From Arthrobacter crusticola (GTDB lineage: Bacteria > Actinomycetota > Actinomycetes > Actinomycetales > Micrococcaceae): a stretch of DNA of 64,000 nucleotides. The translations under genes and the position numbers were made by a program. The notes beneath the pieces were generated by a model. The model was not told where the DNA came from, did no database searches, and saw only the letters and a program-made list of their open reading frames with translations. The stretch covers positions 1 to 64,000 of the forward strand of contig NZ_SMTK01000004.1 of assembly GCF_004357995.1 (NCBI RefSeq), written 5' to 3'. Of the stretch, positions 54,536-62,369 are shown one piece after another (within the stretch, counting starts at the first letter, position 1; each line of letters begins with the position of its first letter).

Positions 54536-57118
54536 GTGCTGAAGGTAGCCCTGGCCCAGTTGCGCGTCCACGCCCGGCGCTTCATCGCCGTCGGCCTCGC
54601 CGTGATGCTCGGCGTGGCCTTTGTCTCCGCGGCCCTCACCGTCGGTGCCACCACCAAGGCGACCCTCGGCGCGAGCATCGGAGCCTCGTACGCGAAAGCG
54701 GACCTCGTGGTCTCCGGACCCGAGGGGCTGGGAGTTCCACCCGCGGCCGTAGGCACGTTCGAAGCCCTCCCCGAGGTGACGGCCGTGTACGGCCTCGAAC
54801 GGGCATATGCCCAGCTGACCACCGGATCCCGCACCTCGTCCGCCGCGCTCACCAACACGGCGCCGGGGGAGCTGGATACCGCCGAGGTGACCCAAGGCTC
54901 CGCGCCGTCGGGGCCGAATGAGGTGGCCATTGACAGCGCCTCGGCCGCCCGCCTGGAGGTGGCCCCCGGTGACACCGTGGCGATCGACGCCGGAGGGCCT
55001 TCCACCGACCCGGCCGGAGCCCTGACGGTGACCGGACTGACGGCCCCGAGCCCGGATCCGACCCTCGCCGACACCGTCCAGGTCCTCGCGCCGGCCTCCT
55101 TGGTTCGGGCAGCTACCGGCGGCGATACCATCGTGCGCCACATCCAGCTGGCCGTGGCGCCGGGTGCGGATCCCGCCGCCGTCGCGTCGGCCGCCTCCGC
55201 TGCCCTCAACGACCTGCCCGCGGATCAGCGGGAAGGCGTGATCGTGCGCACTGCGGCCGAGCAGACCACGGCGGACGTCGCCTCCCTCTCGAATGGAGAC
55301 GACATCCTCACGGCGGTCCTGCTTGCCTTCGCCGCCGTCTCCGTCCTGGTCGCCGGCCTGGTCATCTCCAACACCTTCTCCGTGCTCGTAGCCCAGCGCA
55401 CCCGGGAACTGGCCTTGCTGCGCACCATCGGCGCGGAACGCCGGCAGATCCGGAGGTCGGTGCTCGTCGAGGCCGGCGTCGTCGGGCTGGTGGCCTCCGT
55501 CCTCGGGGTGCTCCTCGCCGTCGGGGTTCTTGCGGTTCTCGTGGGCCTGGCCCGGCGGACCGACGTCGGTTCGGTCGCTGTCCTCGCTGTTCCACCGTCG
55601 GCCGTCGTGGCCGGCCTGGTGGTGGGCGTCCTGATGACGCTGCTCGCCGCCGTCGTCCCGGCGCGGGCCGCCACCCACGTCGCTCCCCTGGCCGCCCTGC
55701 GTCCCAGCGGCCCGACGGACGCGAAGAGCAGGAGCGGCAGGGTACGCCTGGCCGCCGGCGTGATGGCACTCGTTGCGGGCGGGGGCCTGCTGCTGCTGGG
55801 CGCCTGGTCCGCCGGGCTGGTTCCGGCCGTGGCCGGAGGCGGGGTATCCTTCCTCGGCGTCGTGCTTCTCGCGCCGTTCTTCGTTCCCTCCAGCGTCGCT
55901 GCGGTCGGGCGGGTGGCCCGGCCCCTCGGAGTGGCCGGGCAACTCGCCTCGCTCAACGCCGTCCGGAATCCGGCACGGACCACCGCCTCGTCCTCGGCGC
56001 TCATCGTGGGCGTGACCCTGGTGACGATGATGATCGTCGGAGCGCAGACCGCCCGCACCTCATTCGACGCCGAACTTGCCGAAAACTACGCCGTCGACGT
56101 CCAGGTCTCGGGACTCGGCGGCGCACCCGGCGCTGCCGGGCGCCCCCCGGGCGCCACGCCGTCCACGGCGGACGCCGAAACCCTCCTGGGGGTTGAAGGC
56201 GTGAAGTCGGCGGTGGAACTGACCCCGGTGGTCCTCTCGACCGATGAGGAGGGCGGATGGCTCGTGTACGCCGCCGATCCGGAGGAATTGGCCGCCGTCC
56301 TGCGCTCCCAGGACGCGGTCCTGACCGACGGGATGGTCCTGGCTCCGCAGGCGCTGCAGCAGCCCGAACTCACTCTCAATGCCGCGAACGGGCCCACGAC
56401 GCTGCCGGTCACGGCGACGGATTCGGCCTTTTTCGTTCCCCTGATCACCGAGGCCACGGCGGAGCAGCTGGGCGGAACTTCGCCGGAGGCCCTGGCGGCT
56501 TACATCGAGGGCACCGGGGGAAGCTCCGGGCAGGCTCCTGCCAACGCGGCCCTCGCCGACTACCTGGGTACGACGTTCTGGCTGCAGCTCGACGACGGGT
56601 TGGACGGGCCGGCCCTGTCGGAACTCAAGTCGCGGCTCGTCGCCGCCGCCGGGGTCTCCGAATACCAGGTCACCGGATCAGCCATCGAGCGCGTCGCCTA
56701 CAACGAGATCATCGATCTCCTGCTGCTGATCGTGACCGCGCTGCTCGCGGTGGCGGTGCTGATCGCCCTGATCGGGGTCGCCAACACACTGTCACTGTCG
56801 GTGCTCGAGAGGCGCCGGGAGAACTCCCTGCTCCGCGCGCTCGGCCTGACAAAGAGGCAGCTGCGGGGGATGCTCGCCGTCGAGGCGGTGCTGATCGCCG
56901 GCGTCGCCGCACTGCTCGGCACCGTCCTCGGGATTGGCTATGGAGTGCTCGGCGCACAGTCGGCGCTCGGTGACCTTGCGGCCGTTCGGCTGTCCCTGCC
57001 GGTCGGGCAGATCGCGGCGGTACTCGCCGTGGCGGTCGCTGCCGGGCTCCTCGCCTCGGTGCTCCCGGCACGCCGGGCCGCGCGGCTGTCGCCGGTGGCC
57101 GGCTTGGCCGCCGACTGA
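54536..57118 (+). CDS. FtsX-family ABC permease
   Basis: An 860-residue permease built of two FtsX halves. A first span (about 17-38) anchors an extracellular domain of about 200 residues; three spans follow around 265-400 after TLLRTIGAERRQIRRSVL-like coupling helices. A second extracellular region (about 510-720) and a last set of spans carry the matching RENSLLRALGLTKRQLRGML. The GTG start at 54536 follows GGGGGC and lies 1 bp past the ATPase stop. No multidrug substrate is evident; such systems handle lipoproteins, peptides or antibiotics attacking the envelope. Confidence 0.92.
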   Translation: MLKVALAQLRVHARRFIAVGLAVMLGVAFVSAALTVGATTKATLGASIGASYAKADLVVSGPEGLGVPPAAVGTFEALPEVTAVYGLERAYAQLTTGSRTSSAALTNTAPGELDTAEVTQGSAPSGPNEVAIDSASAARLEVAPGDTVAIDAGGPSTDPAGALTVTGLTAPSPDPTLADTVQVLAPASLVRAATGGDTIVRHIQLAVAPGADPAAVASAASAALNDLPADQREGVIVRTAAEQTTADVASLSNGDDILTAVLLAFAAVSVLVAGLVISNTFSVLVAQRTRELALLRTIGAERRQIRRSVLVEAGVVGLVASVLGVLLAVGVLAVLVGLARRTDVGSVAVLAVPPSAVVAGLVVGVLMTLLAAVVPARAATHVAPLAALRPSGPTDAKSRSGRVRLAAGVMALVAGGGLLLLGAWSAGLVPAVAGGGVSFLGVVLLAPFFVPSSVAAVGRVARPLGVAGQLASLNAVRNPARTTASSSALIVGVTLVTMMIVGAQTARTSFDAELAENYAVDVQVSGLGGAPGAAGRPPGATPSTADAETLLGVEGVKSAVELTPVVLSTDEEGGWLVYAADPEELAAVLRSQDAVLTDGMVLAPQALQQPELTLNAANGPTTLPVTATDSAFFVPLITEATAEQLGGTSPEALAAYIEGTGGSSGQAPANAALADYLGTTFWLQLDDGLDGPALSELKSRLVAAAGVSEYQVTGSAIERVAYNEIIDLLLLIVTALLAVAVLIALIGVANTLSLSVLERRRENSLLRALGLTKRQLRGMLAVEAVLIAGVAALLGTVLGIGYGVLGAQSALGDLAAVRLSLPVGQIAAVLAVAVAAGLLASVLPARRAARLSPVAGLAAD

Positions 57119-57218
57119 GGCCGGCCACCGGTTTAAACATCGACGCCACGGCGTCCCGACCCGCCCGCGGTCCGCGTCATTGAGGGCTGCGGGAGGGTCG
57201 GGGCGCCGTGGCGAAGCT

Positions 57219-58286
57219 TCAGGATTCGCTGCCGAGGATCTCCCGGACCAGCGGGATCACCTTGGTGCCGTACAGCTCGATGTTCTTCATCACCGCCGTG
57301 TGCGGCAGGCCCGTCATCCCGAACTTGAGCTGGAACCGGGACGCGTGGAGCACCCGGAGGTTGGCGGCGATCTTGCGGGCCACCGTCTCGGGGGAGCCGA
57401 CATAGATGGCGCCGTGCGGGCCGATCTCGTGCCTGAACGATTCCGGGGTTGGGATGGCGAACCCACGGGTCTTGCTCACATGCTTGATCACCTCAAGGTA
57501 CCGGGGCCAGAACTCCTCCTGGGCCTGCTCGTCGGTCTCGGCCACATGGCCCATCGAATGCACGCCGATCGGCTGGGCCGGGCGCTCGAAGTGCTCCAGC
57601 GCCTCGAGGTAGAGATTGGAGAACGGCTGGAAGCGGGAGGGCGAGCCGCCGATGATGGCAAGGATGAGGTTGTACCCGTGGCGGGCGGCCCGGACGACCG
57701 ACTGCGGGCTTCCCCCAACGCCGATCCAGGTGGGGAACGGCTCCGCCTCGAGGTGCGGGACGACGTCCTGGTCCTTGAGCGCCGCGCGGGTTGTGCCGGT
57801 CCAGGTGATGGGGCTTCCCTTGAGCAGCTCGGCGAACAGCTCCGACTTCTCCTCGAAGAGCACTTCATAGTCGCTGAGGTCGTAGCCGAAGAGCGGGAAT
57901 GAATCGATGCTCGAACCGCGGCCCAAGATCACCTCGGCCCGCCCCGAGGACAACGCGTTCAGGGTGGAGTACCGCTGGAAGACGCGGACGGGATCATCGG
58001 AGCTCAGCACGGTGACCGCGGAGCCGAGATGGATGTTCCTGGTCCGCGCTGCAATGGCACTGAGGACCAGGTCCCCGGCTGAGAGCGGGTAGTCGTAGGT
58101 GTGGTGCTCGCCGATGCCGAAGAAATCAATGCCCACGGAATCCGCGAGGACGCCCTGCTCGACGATGTTGCGGACCGTCTGCGCGTGCGAATTGAGGGTC
58201 CCGGTTTCGTCGGAATGGACATCGCCGAAGGTGTCGAGTCCGAAGGTCAGGGGAAAGCCCGTCCGCAGGCTTGATGAGTCGTTCAC
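57219..58286 (-). CDS. Luciferase-like (LLM) oxidoreductase, Atu2307-like family
   Basis: A 355-residue LLM protein: FGLDTFGDVHSDETG at the start, GIDFFGIGEHHTYDYPLSAG, LGSAVTVLSSDDPVRVFQRY, EVILGRGSSIDSFPLFGYD and TWIGVGGSPQSVVRAARHGY. These are hallmarks of the LLM_2I7G-type group. Cofactor could be FMN or F420; the group is usually annotated as flavin-dependent. It is a paralogue of the protein at 59705, sharing many blocks. It lies 81 bp behind the Fno-like gene on the same strand and is probably the last gene of the MarR operon. Confidence 0.9.
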   Translation of the reverse strand: MNDSSSLRTGFPLTFGLDTFGDVHSDETGTLNSHAQTVRNIVEQGVLADSVGIDFFGIGEHHTYDYPLSAGDLVLSAIAARTRNIHLGSAVTVLSSDDPVRVFQRYSTLNALSSGRAEVILGRGSSIDSFPLFGYDLSDYEVLFEEKSELFAELLKGSPITWTGTTRAALKDQDVVPHLEAEPFPTWIGVGGSPQSVVRAARHGYNLILAIIGGSPSRFQPFSNLYLEALEHFERPAQPIGVHSMGHVAETDEQAQEEFWPRYLEVIKHVSKTRGFAIPTPESFRHEIGPHGAIYVGSPETVARKIAANLRVLHASRFQLKFGMTGLPHTAVMKNIELYGTKVIPLVREILGSES

Positions 58287-58366
58287 AGTTGTTCCTTTTA
58301 TCTGGGTGGAGGGCGCGGGTAGTCCCGCGGGGTCCCTGGCGGTGTTACCGCGGACAGCGGTGCGGC

Positions 58367-59032
58367 CTAGGCCGCGGCCTTCGCAGTAAGGACCTGCGCG
58401 AACTGCTCCTTATTGAGCGAAGCGCCGAAGACCGGCCCGCCGGGTTCGAGGATCCGCCCCTCGCGGAGGCTGTCCAGCAGGACGGCGTCGTAGCCGATGT
58501 TCTCCACCAGCGCGGCGACCAGCTCCACCGCCTCCCGGTCGTCACCGGCCACCCCCAGGGCCAGCCGGTCGGGGGAGCCAGCCGGCCGGCGGTCCGCTTC
58601 GAGCTCGTGGTACCCGGCGTGGTTGAAGGACTTGACGACCCGCGCGCCGCTGAGGTGCTGCTGGATAATTTCGCTGCTGCCGTAGCGCGGGTCCTCGAAC
58701 AGTTGCTGCGTGCCGTCGATGGGTGCCCAGTAGTTCATCAGGTCAACGACGACCTTGCCGGCCACCAGTGACGGATCGAAGGTACGGAACTTGTGCAGCG
58801 GGATGGCAAGGATCACGATGTCGGCCTCGGCCGCCACCTGCGCGGGCCAGTCGGCCTTCGCTCCCGGAACGAGGATCTGGGTGATGAGGGCGATCTTCGC
58901 CGGGTCACCGGACCCGGCGATGGAGACCGGGTAACCGGCCTCGATGGCAACCCGGCCGATGGCCGGGCCGACATGGCCTGCTCCGAGGATTCCGATCCGC
59001 GGCAGGGTGGTTGTTGAAGTGGGGCTGGTCAT
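58367..59032 (-). CDS. F420H2:NADP-oxidoreductase-like (Fno-like) NAD(P)-binding protein
   Basis: A 221-residue Rossmann protein of the PF03807 type. Dinucleotide motif GILGAGHVGPAIGRVAIEAGY (in two parts, about 13-33), then SIAGSGDPAKI, VILAIPLHKF, VVVDLMNYWAPIDG and VVKSFNHAGYHELEADRR, ending with VFGASLNKEQFAQVL. Canonical Fno moves hydride between NADPH and F420, which would link the LLM enzymes here to the cofactor made at 9213-17658. Many homologues are annotated only as NADP oxidoreductases. The ATG overlaps the MarR stop by 4 bp (ATGA). Confidence 0.83.
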   Translation of the reverse strand: MTSPTSTTTLPRIGILGAGHVGPAIGRVAIEAGYPVSIAGSGDPAKIALITQILVPGAKADWPAQVAAEADIVILAIPLHKFRTFDPSLVAGKVVVDLMNYWAPIDGTQQLFEDPRYGSSEIIQQHLSGARVVKSFNHAGYHELEADRRPAGSPDRLALGVAGDDREAVELVAALVENIGYDAVLLDSLREGRILEPGGPVFGASLNKEQFAQVLTAKAAA

Positions 59033-59544
59033 CGTGGGTCCTCCTTGGAGGAATCGGACTGGAAGTGTCGCTGGAGTGAGTCGAGGATGTCGGCGAGGTT
59101 CTCAAGCTGTACCGGGGTGAGCGCGTCGGCGAAGTGCTCCTTCACCGCCTGCAGCTGCGGCACGGAGGCCCGCCGGAAGGCGTCGGCTCCGGCGTCGGTG
59201 AGCCGGACGAAGGCGCCCCGGTTGTCCGTCAGACATTCCTCGCGGCGCACCAGTTCCCGCTTCTCCATCCGGCCTATGTGGTGGGAGAGCCGGCTCCGCT
59301 CCCAGTTCATGACCCCCGCCAGTTCCGAGGACCGCAGCTCGCGGCCGCCCGCTTCGCTCAGGGTCAGCAGGACCTCATAGTCCTGGCCGGACAGGTTCGA
59401 GGCGCCCAGGACGGTGGCCATGCGGCGGCGGAGTTCGGCCGTCGTGTCGAGGAGCCTGCGCCAGATGGCGAGCTCGGTGCCCGTGGGGCTTCGGCGGGCT
59501 GGATTGAGTCCCCGGTTTTCCTTCGCGGCGCTGTAAGCAGCCAT
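59029..59544 (-). CDS. MarR-family transcriptional regulator
   Basis: A 171-residue MarR protein: LSGQDYEVLLTLSEAGGRELRSSELAGV, recognition region NWERSRLSHHIGRMEKREL, the wing CLTDNRGAFVRLTDAG and a C-terminal dimer helix. ATG 59544 follows GGAGGG 7 bases upstream; upstream in-frame starts would run through the operators. It heads a minus-strand operon MarR-Fno-like-LLM and diverges from a second LLM gene. Four copies of one palindrome fill the 160-bp gap, so it probably represses both directions. Confidence 0.92.
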   Translation of the reverse strand: MAAYSAAKENRGLNPARRSPTGTELAIWRRLLDTTAELRRRMATVLGASNLSGQDYEVLLTLSEAGGRELRSSELAGVMNWERSRLSHHIGRMEKRELVRREECLTDNRGAFVRLTDAGADAFRRASVPQLQAVKEHFADALTPVQLENLADILDSLQRHFQSDSSKEDPR

Positions 59545-59563
59545 GACATTCCCTCCAGGTTTG

Positions 59564-59678
59564 GTTGACATATCCACAATAGACCCAAATAGTTGATATG
59601 TCAACATTGACGGGGGCAACGATCCGATTGACATGTCCACTAAAGAATCCCTATCGTCGTTGTAGTTGATACATCAAC
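59564..59678. promoter_or_regulatory. Four MarR operators (GTTGAYAYRTCAAC type)
   Basis: GTTGACATATCCAC (59564-59577), GTTGATATGTCAAC (59592-59605), ATTGACATGTCCAC (59627-59640) and GTTGATACATCAAC (59665-59678) are variants of one 14-bp palindrome, with starts 28, 35 and 38 bp apart. The two central/outer GTTGA...TCAAC copies are the most symmetric. They cover the whole divergent promoter region between MarR (start 59544) and the LLM gene (start 59705). Confidence 0.87.
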
Positions 59679-59704
59679 TACAGAATCACAGCGTTGGAGA
59701 TGAC

Positions 59705-60757
59705 ATGGCTAACATCCTCGAGCAGTACCCGATCGTGATCGGCGTCGACAGTTTTGGCGACGTGACGAGACACAGGAACGGAGAGCTGCTCAGCCAGCCC
59801 CACAGCATCCACGCCCTGGTGCGAGAAGGTGTTGTCGCCGAGGAATCGGGCCTCGACTTCTTCGGCCTCGGCGAGCACCACACCGAGGAGATGCCGCTCT
59901 CCGCGCCCGACATCGTCCTGGCGGCCGTCGCCGGCCAGACCTCCCGCATCCGGCTCGGTTCGGCCGTGACCGTCCTGAGCTCGGATGACCCGGTCCGCGT
60001 CTTCCAGCGGTATGCGACCCTCGACGCGGTCTCCCAGGGTCGGGCCGAGGTGATTCTCGGCCGCGGCTCCAGCAAGGAATCCTTCCCCCTGTTCGGGTTC
60101 GACCTCGAGGACTACGACCGCTTGTTCGAGGAGAAGCTTGAGCTGTTCTCCCGGCTGAGGTCCGAGAAGCCGGTCACCTGGTCCGGCACCACCCGCCCCG
60201 CCCTGGACGGCCTTGAGGTCTTCCCGAGGACCACGGCCGGCGCCCTGCCCACCTGGATCGGAGTCGGCGGGAACCCGGCGTCTGTGGTGCGCGCGGCGCA
60301 GTACGGCTTCCCCCTGATGCTCGCCGTGATCGGCGGCAACCCGGCACGCTTCGCCAAGCTGAGCGAGCTGTACCGGCAGGCGACCGCTGAGGCGGGCTTC
60401 GGTGAGCTCCCGATCGGGCTGCACTCCACCGGCCATGTCGCGGCCACCGACGAGCAGGCCATCGAGGAGTACTGGCCGACGTACGAGACCTTCCAGCTGG
60501 AGGCACGCTATGAGCGCGGCTTCCCGCCGATCACCCGGGAGTTCTACGAAAAGGAGATCGCCGTCGGGTCGCTCTATGTGGGATCCCCGGAGACGGTGGC
60601 GCGGCGGATTGTGCGGAGCATGAAGGCGCTGGGAGTGAACCGGTTCGACCTCAAGTACGGGCTGGGCCCGATGCCGAACGACGCCCTGCTTGAGAACATC
60701 CGCCTCTTCGGCACCGAAGTAGCCCCGCGGGTCCGGGAAGCACTGGGCCGCTCCTGA
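59705..60757 (+). CDS. Luciferase-like (LLM) oxidoreductase, Atu2307-like family
   Basis: A 350-residue LLM protein: IGVDSFGDVTRHRNG, GLDFFGLGEHHTEEMPLSAP, LGSAVTVLSSDDPVRVFQRY (same 20 residues as in the protein at 57219), EVILGRGSSKESFPLFGFD and TWIGVGGNPASVVRAAQYGF. ATG 59705 has GGAG 6-7 bases upstream; an in-frame start at 59666 lies within an operator. Divergent from the MarR-Fno-like-LLM operon and almost certainly controlled by the same four operators. Substrate and cofactor unproven. Confidence 0.9.
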   Translation: MANILEQYPIVIGVDSFGDVTRHRNGELLSQPHSIHALVREGVVAEESGLDFFGLGEHHTEEMPLSAPDIVLAAVAGQTSRIRLGSAVTVLSSDDPVRVFQRYATLDAVSQGRAEVILGRGSSKESFPLFGFDLEDYDRLFEEKLELFSRLRSEKPVTWSGTTRPALDGLEVFPRTTAGALPTWIGVGGNPASVVRAAQYGFPLMLAVIGGNPARFAKLSELYRQATAEAGFGELPIGLHSTGHVAATDEQAIEEYWPTYETFQLEARYERGFPPITREFYEKEIAVGSLYVGSPETVARRIVRSMKALGVNRFDLKYGLGPMPNDALLENIRLFGTEVAPRVREALGRS

Positions 60758-60814
60758 GCCCCGGCGCGCCGCCCCACCGGAGCTGCGCCCGACGGGAGGG
60801 CGCGCGCGGCCAGG

Positions 60815-61513
60815 TTATTGCAGGGTCCGCAGCCCACTGATGAGGGCCTCAAGGCCCGCGCCGAAAGCAGCATCCGCCGGCCGGCCGGCACGCTTCAGAT
60901 CCTGCGCACGGACCACGGCGCGGAAGTGGGGCGTGGATCCCGTCATCGAGCCCACATTGAAGATATCCGCGGGGGCCGATGCGTCATAGGCGGAGCCGAA
61001 GATGAAGGACTCGAGGGCCACAATGGCGGAGACGACGCGCTCCGGCGGAAAGCCGGCATCGAGGAAGCCCTTGCTGACCGCCTCATACATGGCAAGGGTC
61101 CGGGGGGCACCGGCGACGGGGAGTACGGCGATGACCGGGATCAGTGGAGTGTGGTGCGCGAAGACGTTCCGGTAGCTCCACGCCCACGTGCCCACGGCGT
61201 CCTCCCAGGTGGCCGAGCCGAAGCCGGAAACGTCCACCCGGGAAATCAGATGATCCTCCACCAGCAGCAGAACGTCCTGCTTGGATCCCACGTGGTTGTA
61301 AAGGGCCGACTGTGCTACCCCCAGCATCCCCGCCAGGGCCGCCATGGTGAGGCCGTCGTAGCCCTTGCTGCTGATGACCGTGAGGGCGGCCCGGGTGATG
61401 CTGGCTTTATCAATGACCGCCCCGGCCGGCCGGCCCGGGCGCCGGCGAGCGATCCGGGACGGGGCCGGGGAGGAGGCCGCTGCGGAGCCTTGCTCCTCGT
61501 GTGCTGCTCGCAT
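60815..61513 (-). CDS. TetR-family transcriptional regulator
   Basis: A 232-residue TetR protein with an extended basic N-terminus (RIARRRPGRPAGAVIDKASI), then helix-turn-helix LAGMLGVAQSALYNHVGSKQ (about 56-75). The C-terminal domain has ALESFIFGSAYDASAPADIF, typical of the group with a C-terminal TetR_C-type domain. AGGAAGG precedes the ATG. It follows the TauE-like gene by 49 bp on the same strand, so it is likely the last gene of the gamma-glutamyltransferase-exporter operon and may regulate it. Confidence 0.9.
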   Translation of the reverse strand: MRAAHEEQGSAAASSPAPSRIARRRPGRPAGAVIDKASITRAALTVISSKGYDGLTMAALAGMLGVAQSALYNHVGSKQDVLLLVEDHLISRVDVSGFGSATWEDAVGTWAWSYRNVFAHHTPLIPVIAVLPVAGAPRTLAMYEAVSKGFLDAGFPPERVVSAIVALESFIFGSAYDASAPADIFNVGSMTGSTPHFRAVVRAQDLKRAGRPADAAFGAGLEALISGLRTLQ

Positions 61514-61562
61514 TGTCCGCCTTCCTAGTGCTCCGTGGATTACGGGGCTGGCATGCACTCGA

Positions 61563-62369
61563 TCACGCCTTGCTGCCCCGGGTGAGACGTTTGGCGAGGA
61601 GCTGGATCGCGACGAGGGCCATGAGCGCGGAGAAGGCTGCGTTGGACCAGAACGGGGAGATGGCGTGGGCCGTCAGCAGGCCAAGGGGAGAGGCGAGACA
61701 TGCACTGATACCGACATATGCAGCAATGCGCATGCTTAAGTTGTTGCGGCGGGCATTACCGAGGGTGGCCGAAATTGACCCCGGGACCATCATCAGCAGA
61801 GATGTCCCCTTGGCGATAAGGTCGCTGGCGCCGAAGAAAAAGATGAGGATGGGCACGATGATGATGCCGCCTCCGACCCCGAGCAGTGCGGACAGGATGC
61901 CGGTGACCACACCCGTGAGGGCGAGGGCCACGGAGCTCAGAGGTGTCAGCGAAATGGCGTCGTCGCGTTCCGGGATGACGATCCACAGGCTGACCACGAC
62001 CACGACCATGAAGCCCATGAACAGCCAGAACAGCAGGTCCCGGGGCAGCCGCGCCAGCAGGTAGGACCCAAGTTGTGCCCCTCCCACGATGCCGAGCGCG
62101 AGCATGAGCCCGGCGATCCAGTCGACGTTGCCGGACAGGGCGTACCCGGTGGCGCCGACAATCGAGGTGGGGAGAATGGCGGCCACGGAGCTTCCGACAG
62201 CGATGCGCTGATCGACTCCCAGCAGAAGCAGGGCAGGAACGACAACGACGCCGCCTCCCACGCCGAAAAGTCCGGAGAGATAGCCAGCGACCAGACCGAG
62301 CGATATGAGTGCCAGTGGCGATCCTGCCGAGTCGGCAGTACCGGGAGGGATTTCAGCCTGCCGCGTCAC
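61563..62369 (-). CDS. TauE/SafE-family sulfite/anion exporter
   Basis: A 268-residue membrane protein with about eight spans. The two family repeats are visible: GYLSGLFGVGGGVVVVPALLL with GSSVAAILPTSIVGA, and GILSALLGVGGGIIIVPILIF with KGTSLLMMVPGSISA. These proteins export sulfite, sulfonates or organosulfur anions. The GTG start at 62369 overlaps the stop of the gamma-glutamyltransferase gene (GTGA), implying coupled translation; an in-frame extension upstream is unlike protein. A role in disposing of sulfur released from gamma-glutamyl compounds is possible but inferred. Confidence 0.9.
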   Translation of the reverse strand: MTRQAEIPPGTADSAGSPLALISLGLVAGYLSGLFGVGGGVVVVPALLLLGVDQRIAVGSSVAAILPTSIVGATGYALSGNVDWIAGLMLALGIVGGAQLGSYLLARLPRDLLFWLFMGFMVVVVVSLWIVIPERDDAISLTPLSSVALALTGVVTGILSALLGVGGGIIIVPILIFFFGASDLIAKGTSLLMMVPGSISATLGNARRNNLSMRIAAYVGISACLASPLGLLTAHAISPFWSNAAFSALMALVAIQLLAKRLTRGSKA

